Below are positions 53,354 to 61,728 of a stretch of 64,000 nt of DNA, in pieces (position 1 is the first letter of the stretch; the number at the start of each line of letters is the position of its first letter). The stretch is from JAJPXC01 sp964510535 (GTDB taxonomy: Bacteria > Bacteroidota > Bacteroidia > Bacteroidales > Muribaculaceae). Under the pieces are notes generated by a model. It saw only the letters and a list, made by a program, of their open reading frames with translations, searched no databases and was not told the origin of the DNA. The stretch spans positions 37,237 through 101,236 of the forward strand of contig CAZECG010000007.1 of assembly GCA_964510535.1 (NCBI GenBank). Direction: 5' to 3'. Position numbers and translations under genes: made by a program.

Positions 53354-55177
53354 ATGACACAGACCACCGCAGCAGAAACAGAAACAGATCCTTCACGCTT
53401 GAAACAGATGTTCATGGCATTGCTGATATGGCGAGAACGCCATATCAAGGAAAAAACATTTGTGATTATTCTCGCCTTGTTGGTAGGCATCGCCTGCGGC
53501 ATCGCCGCCCTCGCCCTCAAATGGGCCATACACTTCATCTCAAGCATAGCAACGGCTCACCTGTCTATTACGACAGGCAACTACCTTTATTTCGCACTCC
53601 CGGTCATAGGCATCATAATCTCAGGCCTCTATGTGCGCTACGCCGTCAAGGACAACATATCCCACGGTGTTACCCGCGTACTCTACGCCATATCCCAGAA
53701 TAAAAGCCGTCTGAAACGCCACAATATGTACACATCGGTCGTGGCCAGCTCCATCACAATCGGCATGGGCGGCTCTGTCGGAGCCGAGGGCCCCATAGTC
53801 TACACCGGTGCAGCCATCGGTTCCAACCTCGGCTCGCTTTTCCGTATGTCACCGAGAATCCTGATGATTCTTGTGGGTTGCGGGGCAGCTGCCGGTATTG
53901 CCGGAATCTTCAAGGCGCCCATTGCCGGAATGCTTTTCACACTTGAAGTGCTCATGCTCGACCTCACCACCGTGTCAGTGATGCCGCTGCTGATAGCGTC
54001 TATCTCAAGTGCTACCGTAGCATATGTGTTTACCGGATACGATGTAGAGTTTTTCTTTGTCCAAAGCGAGCCGTTTGTGACAGCGCGCATCCCCTACGTC
54101 ATTCTGCTCGGACTCTTTTGCGGCATGGTATCGCTCTATTTCACACGGGTGATGAACATGATGGAAAACTTCTTCAGCAACAAACTTAAGACACCCTTGC
54201 GCAAGACCGCCGTCGGCGGTGCAGTGCTCGCCACCCTCATCTTCCTGTTCCCACCACTTTACGGCGAAGGCTACGGAGCCATAACCGACCTGCTCGGAGG
54301 CGACCCCTCGTCGATTGTCAACGGCTCGATTTTCTATGGCGACCGTTCATCTGTCTGGTTCATACTCCTATTTATCGGGCTTATTATCCTCACCAAAGGC
54401 TTTGCGACGTCTGCCACAAACGGCGGCGGGGGCGTCGGCGGCACATTCGCCCCGTCGCTCTATGTCGGCTGCATGGCGGGATTCTTTTTCGCCTACCTCT
54501 GCAACAACCTCGGATTTGGCATCGACTTGTCAATAAAGAATTTCGCCCTTATGGGCATGGCCGGAGTCATGTCGGCTGTCATGCACGCCCCGCTAATGGC
54601 AATCTTCCTCACCGCTGAGCTGACCGGAGGTTACGAGCTATTTCTCCCGCTGCTGATAGTCTCGACAATAGCCTACGGCACAATAAAAGTTTTCGAGCCA
54701 TACAGCATCTACACAATGCGTCTCGCACAACGCGGCGAGCTTCTAACCCACCACAAAGACAAGGCGGTGCTAACCCTGCTGAAAACCGAGAGCGTCATCG
54801 AGACTGACTTCATCCCCGTTAAACCTCAGATGAACCTTAAAGAGATGGTCGATGTCATAGCGCGCAGCAACCGAAACCTGTTCCCTGTCATCGACGAAAA
54901 CGGCATGATGCTCGGAGTGGTGCTCCTCGACGAAATACGCAACATCATGTTCAGACCCGACCTCTACAAACGTATGCACGTCGATACATTCATGAGTATG
55001 CCACCCGCCAAAATCTCCATCGACGAACCGATGGACAAAGTGATGAAAGCCTTTGACGACACCGGCGCATGGAACCTACCCGTGGTCGACACCGAGGGTC
55101 GCTATATAGGCTTCGTCTCAAAATCAAAAATTTTCAATTCCTACCGCCGCGTGCTACGCCACTATTCTGAAGACTGA
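53354..55177 (+). CDS. CLC-family chloride channel/transporter with CBS pair
   Basis: A 607-residue protein with about ten membrane helices. Ion-path motifs: GGSVGAEGPIVYTG (with the gating Glu), GIAGIFKAPIAGMLF, and GGGGVGGTFAPSLYVG (GxFxP). The C-terminal 140 residues hold two CBS domains (VIARSNRNLFPVIDENGM; FDDTGAWNLPVVDTEG) that bind adenosine nucleotides and gate the channel. The gating Glu argues for H+/Cl- exchange (family inference). It starts 1 nt after the EPS transferase stop. Confidence 0.95.
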   Translation: MTQTTAAETETDPSRLKQMFMALLIWRERHIKEKTFVIILALLVGIACGIAALALKWAIHFISSIATAHLSITTGNYLYFALPVIGIIISGLYVRYAVKDNISHGVTRVLYAISQNKSRLKRHNMYTSVVASSITIGMGGSVGAEGPIVYTGAAIGSNLGSLFRMSPRILMILVGCGAAAGIAGIFKAPIAGMLFTLEVLMLDLTTVSVMPLLIASISSATVAYVFTGYDVEFFFVQSEPFVTARIPYVILLGLFCGMVSLYFTRVMNMMENFFSNKLKTPLRKTAVGGAVLATLIFLFPPLYGEGYGAITDLLGGDPSSIVNGSIFYGDRSSVWFILLFIGLIILTKGFATSATNGGGGVGGTFAPSLYVGCMAGFFFAYLCNNLGFGIDLSIKNFALMGMAGVMSAVMHAPLMAIFLTAELTGGYELFLPLLIVSTIAYGTIKVFEPYSIYTMRLAQRGELLTHHKDKAVLTLLKTESVIETDFIPVKPQMNLKEMVDVIARSNRNLFPVIDENGMMLGVVLLDEIRNIMFRPDLYKRMHVDTFMSMPPAKISIDEPMDKVMKAFDDTGAWNLPVVDTEGRYIGFVSKSKIFNSYRRVLRHYSED

Positions 55178-55199
55178 TTGATAATAATCAGCATCATGT

Positions 55200-55254
55200 T
55201 GACCCTATAATATACTATCAAAAAATATTTTTTTTGCATATAACGGGTCAGCCG
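55200..55254 (+). repeat. Inverted repeat with a motif shared with 36637-36674
   Basis: TGACCC (55200-55205) and GGGTCA (55245-55250) flank A/T-rich DNA, and the right arm extends to ATATAACGGGTCAGCCG (55238-55254). The same 17-mer with one change occurs at 36658-36674. The 435-nt gap (55178-55612) has no gene; it also contains the palindrome CGTTAATTAACG and the tRNA-Thr terminator. Confidence 0.45.
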
Positions 55255-55555
55255 ATTCTTCATTTGGTCTGGCTGATTAAACCTACCTGACAGGTCAAAA
55301 AAACGAGTCAACGTCAAAAAGGTAGTTGTTAAAATCATATTAACGGCGCGGGAGAACAGCTCACGGCGATCCCCTGCCGGGAATCGATGGCGTTACCACA
55401 TATGTCAGACAATTCCGACACCGCAAATGAAAACGCTATTTGCATTGACCCCTAAGATTAATTTTACACTTGGGCGGTTTTTTAACATTTCAACCTTGTT
55501 TTGCGGCTGATTCCCCTTTTTTCGCCTTTAACGAGCGTTAATTAACGGCATTAAC

Positions 55556-55604
55556 AAAAAAAGGCGACAGTCAAAACTATTATCTATTTGAGTGTCAGCC
55601 TTTT
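55556..55604 (-). terminator. Intrinsic terminator of tRNA-Thr
   Basis: Read on the minus strand: a long stem AAAGGC-GACA-TCAAA with its complement (bulged at two places), loop of about 11 nt, then seven T. It begins 9 nt after the tRNA 3' end. Confidence 0.75.
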
Positions 55605-55612
55605 ATTATTTG

Positions 55613-55685
55613 AGCCGCGAGTGGGACTCGAACCCACGACCTTTTCGTTACGAATGAAATGCTCTACCGACTGAGCTATTGCGGC
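55613..55685 (-). tRNA. tRNA-Thr (anticodon CGT)
   Basis: Minus-strand cloverleaf GCCGCAATAGCTCAGTCGGT, anticodon loop TTCGTAA (CGT), T-loop TTCGAGT. Acceptor stem GCCGCAA/TCGCGGC has one A-C mismatch (positions 6 and 67). CCA not encoded. Reads ACG. Confidence 0.93.
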
Positions 55686-55719
55686 TTGATGAAACCCTGC
55701 CACGCAGGATTTACGCGTG

Positions 55720-55727
55720 CAAAGTTA
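55720..55727 (-). promoter_or_regulatory. -7 promoter element of tRNA-Thr
   Basis: TAACTTTG on the minus strand, 35 nt upstream of the tRNA 5' end and immediately next to the stop codon of the upstream DUF4270 gene. The -33 box is weak. Confidence 0.55.
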
Positions 55728-57107
55728 CTAAAAATTTACCGATTGTTTGCTATAGGTGAATGTAATTTTTGCTTTATCTAACAAAAGTTCCGCCATCGCC
55801 GGGGTGTCGATATAGGGGACAATCGCACTGATGTAGAACGATGACGATGACGAATAGTTCTCTGTATCAATGCTGACAGGGGTGAGGGTAAACGTGAAAT
55901 CGTCGGCGGTCAGCGGCTCATTCTTGTCGAGCATTGTCAAGAAATACTCGCGTAACCCGTTGAAACGATAGCGTTTGTTGACAACGTCGTAAGCCGCATA
56001 AAACGAATATTTGTTGTCGGTGACCTGATTACTCTCGAAAAATTCCGATTTCCGCGAGCTAAGGACCATCAACAAGTTTGGCGGCGGGTTGATTCCATAA
56101 CTGTTTTCAATTTCAGCCACAGGAATCTCAAGCGTTAACGCGTTGACCACAGCGAGACCGCCGGCATCGGCGCGGTATGACTCAAGCAGCTCCTCAATGG
56201 GGAAAGTCATCTCCACATCAAGCCCGGCTGGAGCGACGAGGATATTTTTACCCTCGGCTGCCATGTCGGTCAAGGTCGACGATATTTCAAAGTCGATATT
56301 GTTATTGGTCACCACCTCGGGCGTGACAGCATAATAATTGCCAACATAGTTGTATGTTGTGTCGCGACCAGTCGTTTCATTCTTGACCGTGCGGTGATAG
56401 AAAAGCCTCATGGTGTTGCCGGCAATCTTAATCACACGCCCTGACCCATAGCTGTTAGCCACATATAGGCCGGGGAAAAGGTTTGCGAAAGTGCCGGGTT
56501 CCTGATAGATTGACGGATTCTCGCGATATGCGTCGAAAAGTTCGCGACCGAGTTCTACCGGCAGTTGGCAATACACGAAGCGGTAATTGTATTTCAGCAG
56601 CGAGTCAGCCATGCCGAGGGCTGAGCAGGTGTAGATTTTCGAGGCTATGGGTTTCGACTCGTCATAATAGCCCTCCTCCAATGGATCAAAAGTGCTATAT
56701 ATAGGCGACGGCAGTTGCTTGGTCAGACGGTAGACGCGCAACCCCATCGGAGCTATGGAATCACCGATATATCCCCCATTGGGAATGGCCAGCATCATCT
56801 GCAACGAATCGATGTCGTCAGCCGTGATTCCGACGGTGTCAATCTCTCCGGCAGGCATGAATTGCGTCACAAAATCCGATTTAAATTTACCGTAGCCTTT
56901 GGCATCAATGCTACCGAGCAGCTGGGTGACGGTGCGCGACTGAATGCAGGTGTCGGCAACGGTACGGCCCGAAAGAGTGAAACCGTCTTTTACGACGACC
57001 TCAACCTCGTCCTGAATAATAGATGAACCTATATCCTCGCTGTCGCTGCAGGCGGACAACAGCGAAATCGCAGCCGTCGCGCCAAGGAAATAGGGAAGGA
57101 ATTTCAT
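55728..57107 (-). CDS. DUF4270 lipoprotein
   Basis: A 459-residue lipoprotein: KFLPYFLGATAAISLLSAC (lipobox L-S-A-C), then SDSEDIGSSIIQDEVEVVV and a DUF4270 body with FVTQFMPAGEIDTVGI, PNGGYIGDS and GREYFLTMLDKNEPL-like segments. Found across Bacteroidetes next to the short GT5-like protein; role unknown, probably outer-membrane facing the periplasm or the surface. The start at 57113 (two codons earlier) is equally possible. It lies 32 nt after the GT5-like gene. Confidence 0.85.
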   Translation of the reverse strand: MKFLPYFLGATAAISLLSACSDSEDIGSSIIQDEVEVVVKDGFTLSGRTVADTCIQSRTVTQLLGSIDAKGYGKFKSDFVTQFMPAGEIDTVGITADDIDSLQMMLAIPNGGYIGDSIAPMGLRVYRLTKQLPSPIYSTFDPLEEGYYDESKPIASKIYTCSALGMADSLLKYNYRFVYCQLPVELGRELFDAYRENPSIYQEPGTFANLFPGLYVANSYGSGRVIKIAGNTMRLFYHRTVKNETTGRDTTYNYVGNYYAVTPEVVTNNNIDFEISSTLTDMAAEGKNILVAPAGLDVEMTFPIEELLESYRADAGGLAVVNALTLEIPVAEIENSYGINPPPNLLMVLSSRKSEFFESNQVTDNKYSFYAAYDVVNKRYRFNGLREYFLTMLDKNEPLTADDFTFTLTPVSIDTENYSSSSSFYISAIVPYIDTPAMAELLLDKAKITFTYSKQSVNF

Positions 57108-57145
57108 TCTCATTGTGCGTTACAAAAATGTGAAAGTCACAAGTT

Positions 57146-57952
57146 TTAAAGCGTGTTGTAAAACTCTGCGTATGCGTCGATGTAATCTTCCGCTCCGGGA
57201 TAGTCGAGGAACGGTTTGCCCGATGCAATGGCATATTCGCGCAACTCGGGCGAAATCGACTCCGAGGCTTGCGCCACGCCGTCGGCATAGTCGATGGCAA
57301 GTTTATTAAGGGCGATATAGTCGACGGGGTTCGACGATATTGCCGCTATATCTTTTTCATCAAACTGGTCCAAGAGCAATTTTTCAGAAAAACGCGGGTT
57401 TAACGTACCCTCAAAACTGTCGTCAAAAAGCGAATAGACCACCTTGGCCGAGCGGAACGACGGGTCTTCGTTATAGATGCGTTTGAGATACATCGGAGCC
57501 AATGCCGATATCCAGCCCGAGCAATGGACTATGGCCGGGTTCCAACGGAGTTTCTTGACCGTTTCCACAACTCCTCTGACGAAGAACATCACACGTTCGT
57601 CGTTATCCTCCGGTGTCTGACGTATTTCAAGGTCTGACACGGCATGACGCTGGAAATAATCGTCGTTGTCTATAAAATAGACTTGCATTCGGGCCGGCTG
57701 CAATGTTGCGACCTTGATAATCAGCGGATGATCGGTGTCGTCGATGATTAGGTTCATGCCCGAAAGGCGTATCACCTCATGGAGTTGATTGCGACGCTCG
57801 TTGATGCAGCCATATTTAGGCATGAACGTACGCACCTCAAAACCTTTGCTCTGAATCCCTTGCGGTAACTTCTGTCCCAGCGCAGCCATGGGGGTGGAGG
57901 GCAAGTAGGGGGTTATTTCCTGGGAAACGTAAAGAACTTTCTTTTTGTCCAT
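57146..57952 (-). CDS. Short GT5-like (glycogen/starch synthase N-domain) protein
   Basis: A 268-residue protein: KKVLYVSQEITPYLPSTPMA, then GFEVRTFMPKYGCINERRNQ and WNPAIVHCSGWISALAPMYL. This is the N-terminal Rossmann half of a GT5 synthase. The K-x-G-G-L nucleotide loop is absent (LPSTPMA) and there is no C-terminal half (usual length about 480 aa), so glycosyl transfer by the normal mechanism is unlikely. The conserved pairing with the DUF4270 lipoprotein gene suggests a joint, undescribed role. The ATG at 57952 removes 20 unconserved residues. Confidence 0.85.
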   Translation of the reverse strand: MDKKKVLYVSQEITPYLPSTPMAALGQKLPQGIQSKGFEVRTFMPKYGCINERRNQLHEVIRLSGMNLIIDDTDHPLIIKVATLQPARMQVYFIDNDDYFQRHAVSDLEIRQTPEDNDERVMFFVRGVVETVKKLRWNPAIVHCSGWISALAPMYLKRIYNEDPSFRSAKVVYSLFDDSFEGTLNPRFSEKLLLDQFDEKDIAAISSNPVDYIALNKLAIDYADGVAQASESISPELREYAIASGKPFLDYPGAEDYIDAYAEFYNTL

Positions 57953-57981
57953 TAAATTGCTCTGGATTGAAGATTTATCTG

Positions 57982-57989
57982 CAAAGTTA
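57982..57989 (-). promoter_or_regulatory. -7 promoter element of the GT5-like/DUF4270 operon
   Basis: TAACTTTG on the minus strand, 29 nt before the GT5-like ATG at 57952; fits TANNTTTG. Confidence 0.5.
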
Positions 57990-58032
57990 GCGTTTTTTTT
58001 TGAATTAGACACCCGCTCAGCACCATTTTTCG

Positions 58033-58040
58033 TAACTTCG
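58033..58040 (+). promoter_or_regulatory. -7-like element before the nDsbD-like gene
   Basis: TAACTTCG, 22 nt before the ATG at 58063; the third copy of this variant in the window, here in a divergent promoter region. Confidence 0.4.
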
Positions 58041-58062
58041 CGAGTAAAATGAACCCCTTTTT

Positions 58063-58527
58063 ATGAAACGAACCATTCTTATATTAGCCCTATTCATAGC
58101 CGCTGCCGCCACAATCGCCGCGCAAAGCCCGGTGAAGTGGAGAGTGACGGCGAGGCTCACTTCGTCAGACGCAGGAATCGCGACCGTAAAAGCGGCGATT
58201 CAGCCCGGTTGGCACCTATATTCCACCACGGTGCCCGACGGCGGTCCGCGGCCAACTGCGATAAACCTCTCTAAAAGCAGTGGCGTTAAATTCAGCGGCG
58301 CCTTGACCCCGTCGGTGAAGCCCGCCGAAAAAACCGACAAGAACTTTGGCGTCAAACTGAGCTACTGGGAGGGCACCGTTACATTCACAATTCCGTTCAC
58401 ACTCGACGGTCCGAGAGAGAAAGCCCGGGTAGTGGCCGCAGTCAGCTTCATGGCCTGCGACGACAACACCTGTTCACCGCCGAAAAGCGTTGAAATCTCA
58501 TCCGCCGTTTTGCCTGTTAAAAAATGA
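58063..58527 (+). CDS. Stand-alone nDsbD-like periplasmic protein
   Basis: A 154-residue secreted protein (signal peptide to about residue 20, IAAQ). The body matches the N-terminal domain of DsbD: IQPGWHLYSTTVPDGGPRPT, GALTPS, and SFMACDDNTCSPPKS with the two redox Cys. It repeats the N-terminal domain of the next gene (NGWHLYGFNLPDGGP; CNDASCIPP). It overlaps dsbD by 4 nt (ATGA). Possible role: a second periplasmic thiol carrier fed by the same DsbD core (inference). Confidence 0.88.
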   Translation: MKRTILILALFIAAAATIAAQSPVKWRVTARLTSSDAGIATVKAAIQPGWHLYSTTVPDGGPRPTAINLSKSSGVKFSGALTPSVKPAEKTDKNFGVKLSYWEGTVTFTIPFTLDGPREKARVVAAVSFMACDDNTCSPPKSVEISSAVLPVKK

Positions 58528-60533
58528 CCGACATGAAACACCTGCTTACAACCCGATTCTTGCTAATTATGACCATAGTAGCCACAACAGCCGTAACAGC
58601 TGCCGGCCAAATGGTCAAGCCGATAAAATGGGACTGCGGCGCGTCTATGACATCAGCCTCGGAAGGCGAGCTTAGATTGAAAGCGACAATCGACAACGGC
58701 TGGCACCTATATGGATTCAACCTGCCCGACGGAGGACCCGTGTCGACAAGCGTAACCCTCGACCCCGCACCGGGCGTGACATGGGTCGGGTCTCTGACCC
58801 CCTCCCAAGCCCCAATCGAAAAAGTCGACATGATTTTCCACCTGAAACTGGCGTGGTGGAACTCCGATGTCACTTTTGTCCAAAAATTCAGGTTCGACAG
58901 CGTTCCGGGCGCGACACTGTCAGGCACTATCCGATTCCAGGGATGCAACGACGCAAGCTGCATCCCCCCAAGCCGCGAGCCTTTCTCTGTGACAGTCGGG
59001 AATCCCACCGCCGCATCACAATCAGCGAGCGACTCAATCGCCACGGCCAAATCAGGTGCCGCAACCGGCGGTGACGACATCAGCACCGCTACAGCCGACT
59101 GGTGGGAACCAATCACCATCCCCACTAAAGAAGAGCAGAAACTTAGCGATTCATCCTGGTGGTACATATTCATCTGGGGATTCATCGGCGGGCTACTCGC
59201 GCTGCTCACACCATGCGTGTGGCCGATGATTCCAATGACTGTCAGCTTCTTCCTCAAAAAGAGTTCAAGCAAAGCGAGGTCTATCGGCGATGCCGCGGTC
59301 TACGGAATAGCCATAATCGTCATTTACCTGCTGCTGGGACTGGCCATTACGCTAATTTTCGGCGCCGGCAAGCTCAACGAACTCGCGACCAATGCAGTGT
59401 TCAACCTCCTGTTTTTTGGGTTGCTTGTGCTGTTTGCCATCTCATTTTTCGGAGCGTTCGACATCACGTTGCCATCACGCTGGAGCAATTCGGTCGACAA
59501 CAAAGCCGAGCGCGCCACGGGGCTTTTGAGCATATTTTTCATGGCCTTTACACTTGTCTTGGTTTCCTTCTCATGCACCGGCCCCATTATCGGCACTCTG
59601 CTTGTCGAGGCTGTCTCGTTAGGCAGCATCACCGGCCCGGCAATCGGCATGGGGGGCTTCGCTGTGGCACTGGCCCTGCCGTTCACGCTCTTTGCCATCT
59701 TCCCCTCATGGCTCAAAGAGATGCCACGCTCCGGCGGTTGGCTCAACTCGGTCAAGGTGGTACTTGGATTCCTTGAACTGGCTCTGTCACTTAAATTCCT
59801 GTCGGTGGCCGACCTGGCCTATGGCTGGGGGGTGCTCGACCGCGAGGTGTTTATCTCTTTGTGGATTGTAATTTTCATGTTGCTGGGGCTATACCTGCTC
59901 GGGAAAATCCGCTTCAGCCACGACTCCATTTTAGAGCATCTGTCAGTCCCGCGTTTCTTCCTTGCATTGGCTTCGTTCAGCTTTGCTGTCTATCTGATTC
60001 CCGGCTTGTGGGGAGCACCGCTCAAAGGGGTCAGCGCATTTGTCCCACCGCTTTACACCCAAGACTTCAACCTCTACGACGGCGGAACGTTTGAGGAATT
60101 TGACGATTTCGACAAGGGCATGGCATACGCCGCTGACAACAACCGCCCTGTGCTTATCGACTTCTCGGGCCACGGCTGTGTCAACTGCCGCAAAATGGAA
60201 GGTGCCGTGTTTGACACCGAGACCGTAAGCGCAATCATAAAAGACAACTATGTGCTGATAAAATTGATGGTCGATGACAAGCAAAAGCTCTCCAACCCCA
60301 TCAAAGTAGAGGAAAACGGGAAGAAAACAACATTGGAAACCGTCGGCGAGAAATGGAGCTACCTGCAACGTCACAAATTTGCCGCCAATTCACAACCCTA
60401 CTATATAGTTCTCGACAACAAGGGCAACGCTTTGACCGAACCCGCTTACTACGACGAAAACGTGGAGCGGTTTGTCGAGTGGCTCGACTCAGGCATCAAA
60501 AACTACGCCGCACGGCAACAAAAGAAAAAATGA
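58524..60533 (+). CDS. dsbD: Thiol:disulfide interchange protein DsbD
   Basis: A 669-residue membrane reductant shuttle. The signal peptide is followed by nDsbD (about 30-150, GCNDASC), eight membrane helices with the two buried redox cysteines (LLTPCVWPMIP near residue 230; VSFSCTGPIIG near 350) and a C-terminal thioredoxin domain with GHGCVNCRKME (CxxC). It passes electrons from cytoplasmic thioredoxin to periplasmic proteins. Coupled by 4-nt overlaps to the nDsbD-like gene before it and mazG after it. Confidence 0.95.
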   Translation: MTDMKHLLTTRFLLIMTIVATTAVTAAGQMVKPIKWDCGASMTSASEGELRLKATIDNGWHLYGFNLPDGGPVSTSVTLDPAPGVTWVGSLTPSQAPIEKVDMIFHLKLAWWNSDVTFVQKFRFDSVPGATLSGTIRFQGCNDASCIPPSREPFSVTVGNPTAASQSASDSIATAKSGAATGGDDISTATADWWEPITIPTKEEQKLSDSSWWYIFIWGFIGGLLALLTPCVWPMIPMTVSFFLKKSSSKARSIGDAAVYGIAIIVIYLLLGLAITLIFGAGKLNELATNAVFNLLFFGLLVLFAISFFGAFDITLPSRWSNSVDNKAERATGLLSIFFMAFTLVLVSFSCTGPIIGTLLVEAVSLGSITGPAIGMGGFAVALALPFTLFAIFPSWLKEMPRSGGWLNSVKVVLGFLELALSLKFLSVADLAYGWGVLDREVFISLWIVIFMLLGLYLLGKIRFSHDSILEHLSVPRFFLALASFSFAVYLIPGLWGAPLKGVSAFVPPLYTQDFNLYDGGTFEEFDDFDKGMAYAADNNRPVLIDFSGHGCVNCRKMEGAVFDTETVSAIIKDNYVLIKLMVDDKQKLSNPIKVEENGKKTTLETVGEKWSYLQRHKFAANSQPYYIVLDNKGNALTEPAYYDENVERFVEWLDSGIKNYAARQQKKK

Positions 60534-61330
60534 TCGACATGAAACATACCCGCCAAGAAAAAATAGAAGCGCTCGGCCGAGTTATCGACACTCTCGACAT
60601 CCTAAGGGTAAAATGCCCCTGGGACGCTAAACAGACCAACGAAAGCCTGCGCGCGAACACCATAGAGGAAACCTACGAGCTATGCGATGCTCTGCTCAAC
60701 GACTCCACTGCCGAAATACGCAAAGAGCTTGGCGACCTGCTGCTCCACATCCTTTTCTACGCTAAAATAGGCGATGAAAAAGGGCAGTTTGACATTGCCG
60801 ATGTAGCCGACGCGCTCAACGAGAAATTGATATTCCGCCACCCTCACGTTTTTGGCGACACTAAAGTCAAGGGCACCGACGAGGTGCTGCAAAACTGGGA
60901 GCAGATAAAGCTCAAGGAAAAAGGGGGCAACAAGACGGTACTCGCGGGAGTGCCAGCCTCGCTCCCGGCAATCATAAAAGCCGACCGCATTCAGGAAAAG
61001 GCCTCCAACGTCGGGTTCGACTGGGAGACACCGGAACAAGTGTGGGACAAGGTCAAGGAAGAAATGGCAGAAGTCGAGGCAGAGACACGCTCAGGCGACC
61101 GTGAACGTCTTGAGGAGGAGTTTGGCGACCTCCTGTTCAGCGTCATCAACGCCGCCCGGCTCTACAAGGTCAACCCCGACAATGCCCTTGAAAAGACCAA
61201 CCGTAAATTCATCAACCGTTTCAACCACATCGAACATCGCGCCAACGAGACAGGCCGCAAGCTCAAGGATATGACCCTCGCCGAAATGGACGAGCTGTGG
61301 AATGAAGCAAAAAAACTATATCCCCGATGA
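60530..61330 (+). CDS. mazG: Nucleoside triphosphate pyrophosphohydrolase MazG
   Basis: House-cleaning NTP pyrophosphatase; 266 aa with two MazG domains (EETYELCDALLNDS near 42; EEMAEVEAE near 180), plus LRVKCPWDAKQTNESL and DLLFSVINAARL. This is the long, E. coli-like form. The start at 60530 gives a 4-nt overlap with dsbD; longer in-frame readings run into dsbD. Its stop overlaps the next gene by 4 nt. Confidence 0.95.
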   Translation: MIDMKHTRQEKIEALGRVIDTLDILRVKCPWDAKQTNESLRANTIEETYELCDALLNDSTAEIRKELGDLLLHILFYAKIGDEKGQFDIADVADALNEKLIFRHPHVFGDTKVKGTDEVLQNWEQIKLKEKGGNKTVLAGVPASLPAIIKADRIQEKASNVGFDWETPEQVWDKVKEEMAEVEAETRSGDRERLEEEFGDLLFSVINAARLYKVNPDNALEKTNRKFINRFNHIEHRANETGRKLKDMTLAEMDELWNEAKKLYPR

Positions 61331-61716
61331 TATCGGCGCGAGTTTGTGCGACTATATTGGCTCTGGCATTGGCGACGGAGGTAACGTCGTCACGCGCGCA
61401 GGCCACCCTGCGGCAATCTGTCGGCCGCCCGCTGTCGGTCAAAGTCGATTCAGTCGCGCTGCGTCACGACATCACACGCGTCTACGGAAAGTTAATCGGC
61501 ACGCCTCAGACAAGCGACCGGGTCGACAGCGCGGTAATCGAGTCAAGCAAGAAACGCTACAAGGCCACCGACATTGACGGCATCGACTTCAAACGCCACT
61601 TCCAATGGGGCGACGAGGGGGTAATACTTATCGAGATTGACTTCCCACCGATGAAAAAAGCCGACGGATGGCTTGTGCTGAAAACCATCCGGGGCGATGT
61701 CTCAACCCAGCTCTAA
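61327..61716 (+). CDS. Small secreted protein of unknown function
   Basis: A 129-residue protein with a signal peptide (about residues 1-24, ATILALALATEVTSSRAQ) and a compact beta-rich body (VYGKLIGTPQTSDRVDS, HFQWGDEGVILIEIDFPP). No family recognised. It starts inside the mazG stop (ATGA), so it is a genuine operon member. Confidence 0.72.
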   Translation: MISARVCATILALALATEVTSSRAQATLRQSVGRPLSVKVDSVALRHDITRVYGKLIGTPQTSDRVDSAVIESSKKRYKATDIDGIDFKRHFQWGDEGVILIEIDFPPMKKADGWLVLKTIRGDVSTQL

Positions 61717-61728
61717 ATCAACTGAATT

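Noticed and set aside
53354..55177. CLC gene considered as part of a capsule locus with the EPS transferase
   Set aside because: It is tightly linked, but there are no polymerase, flippase or further transferase genes; a shared transcript does not show a shared pathway.
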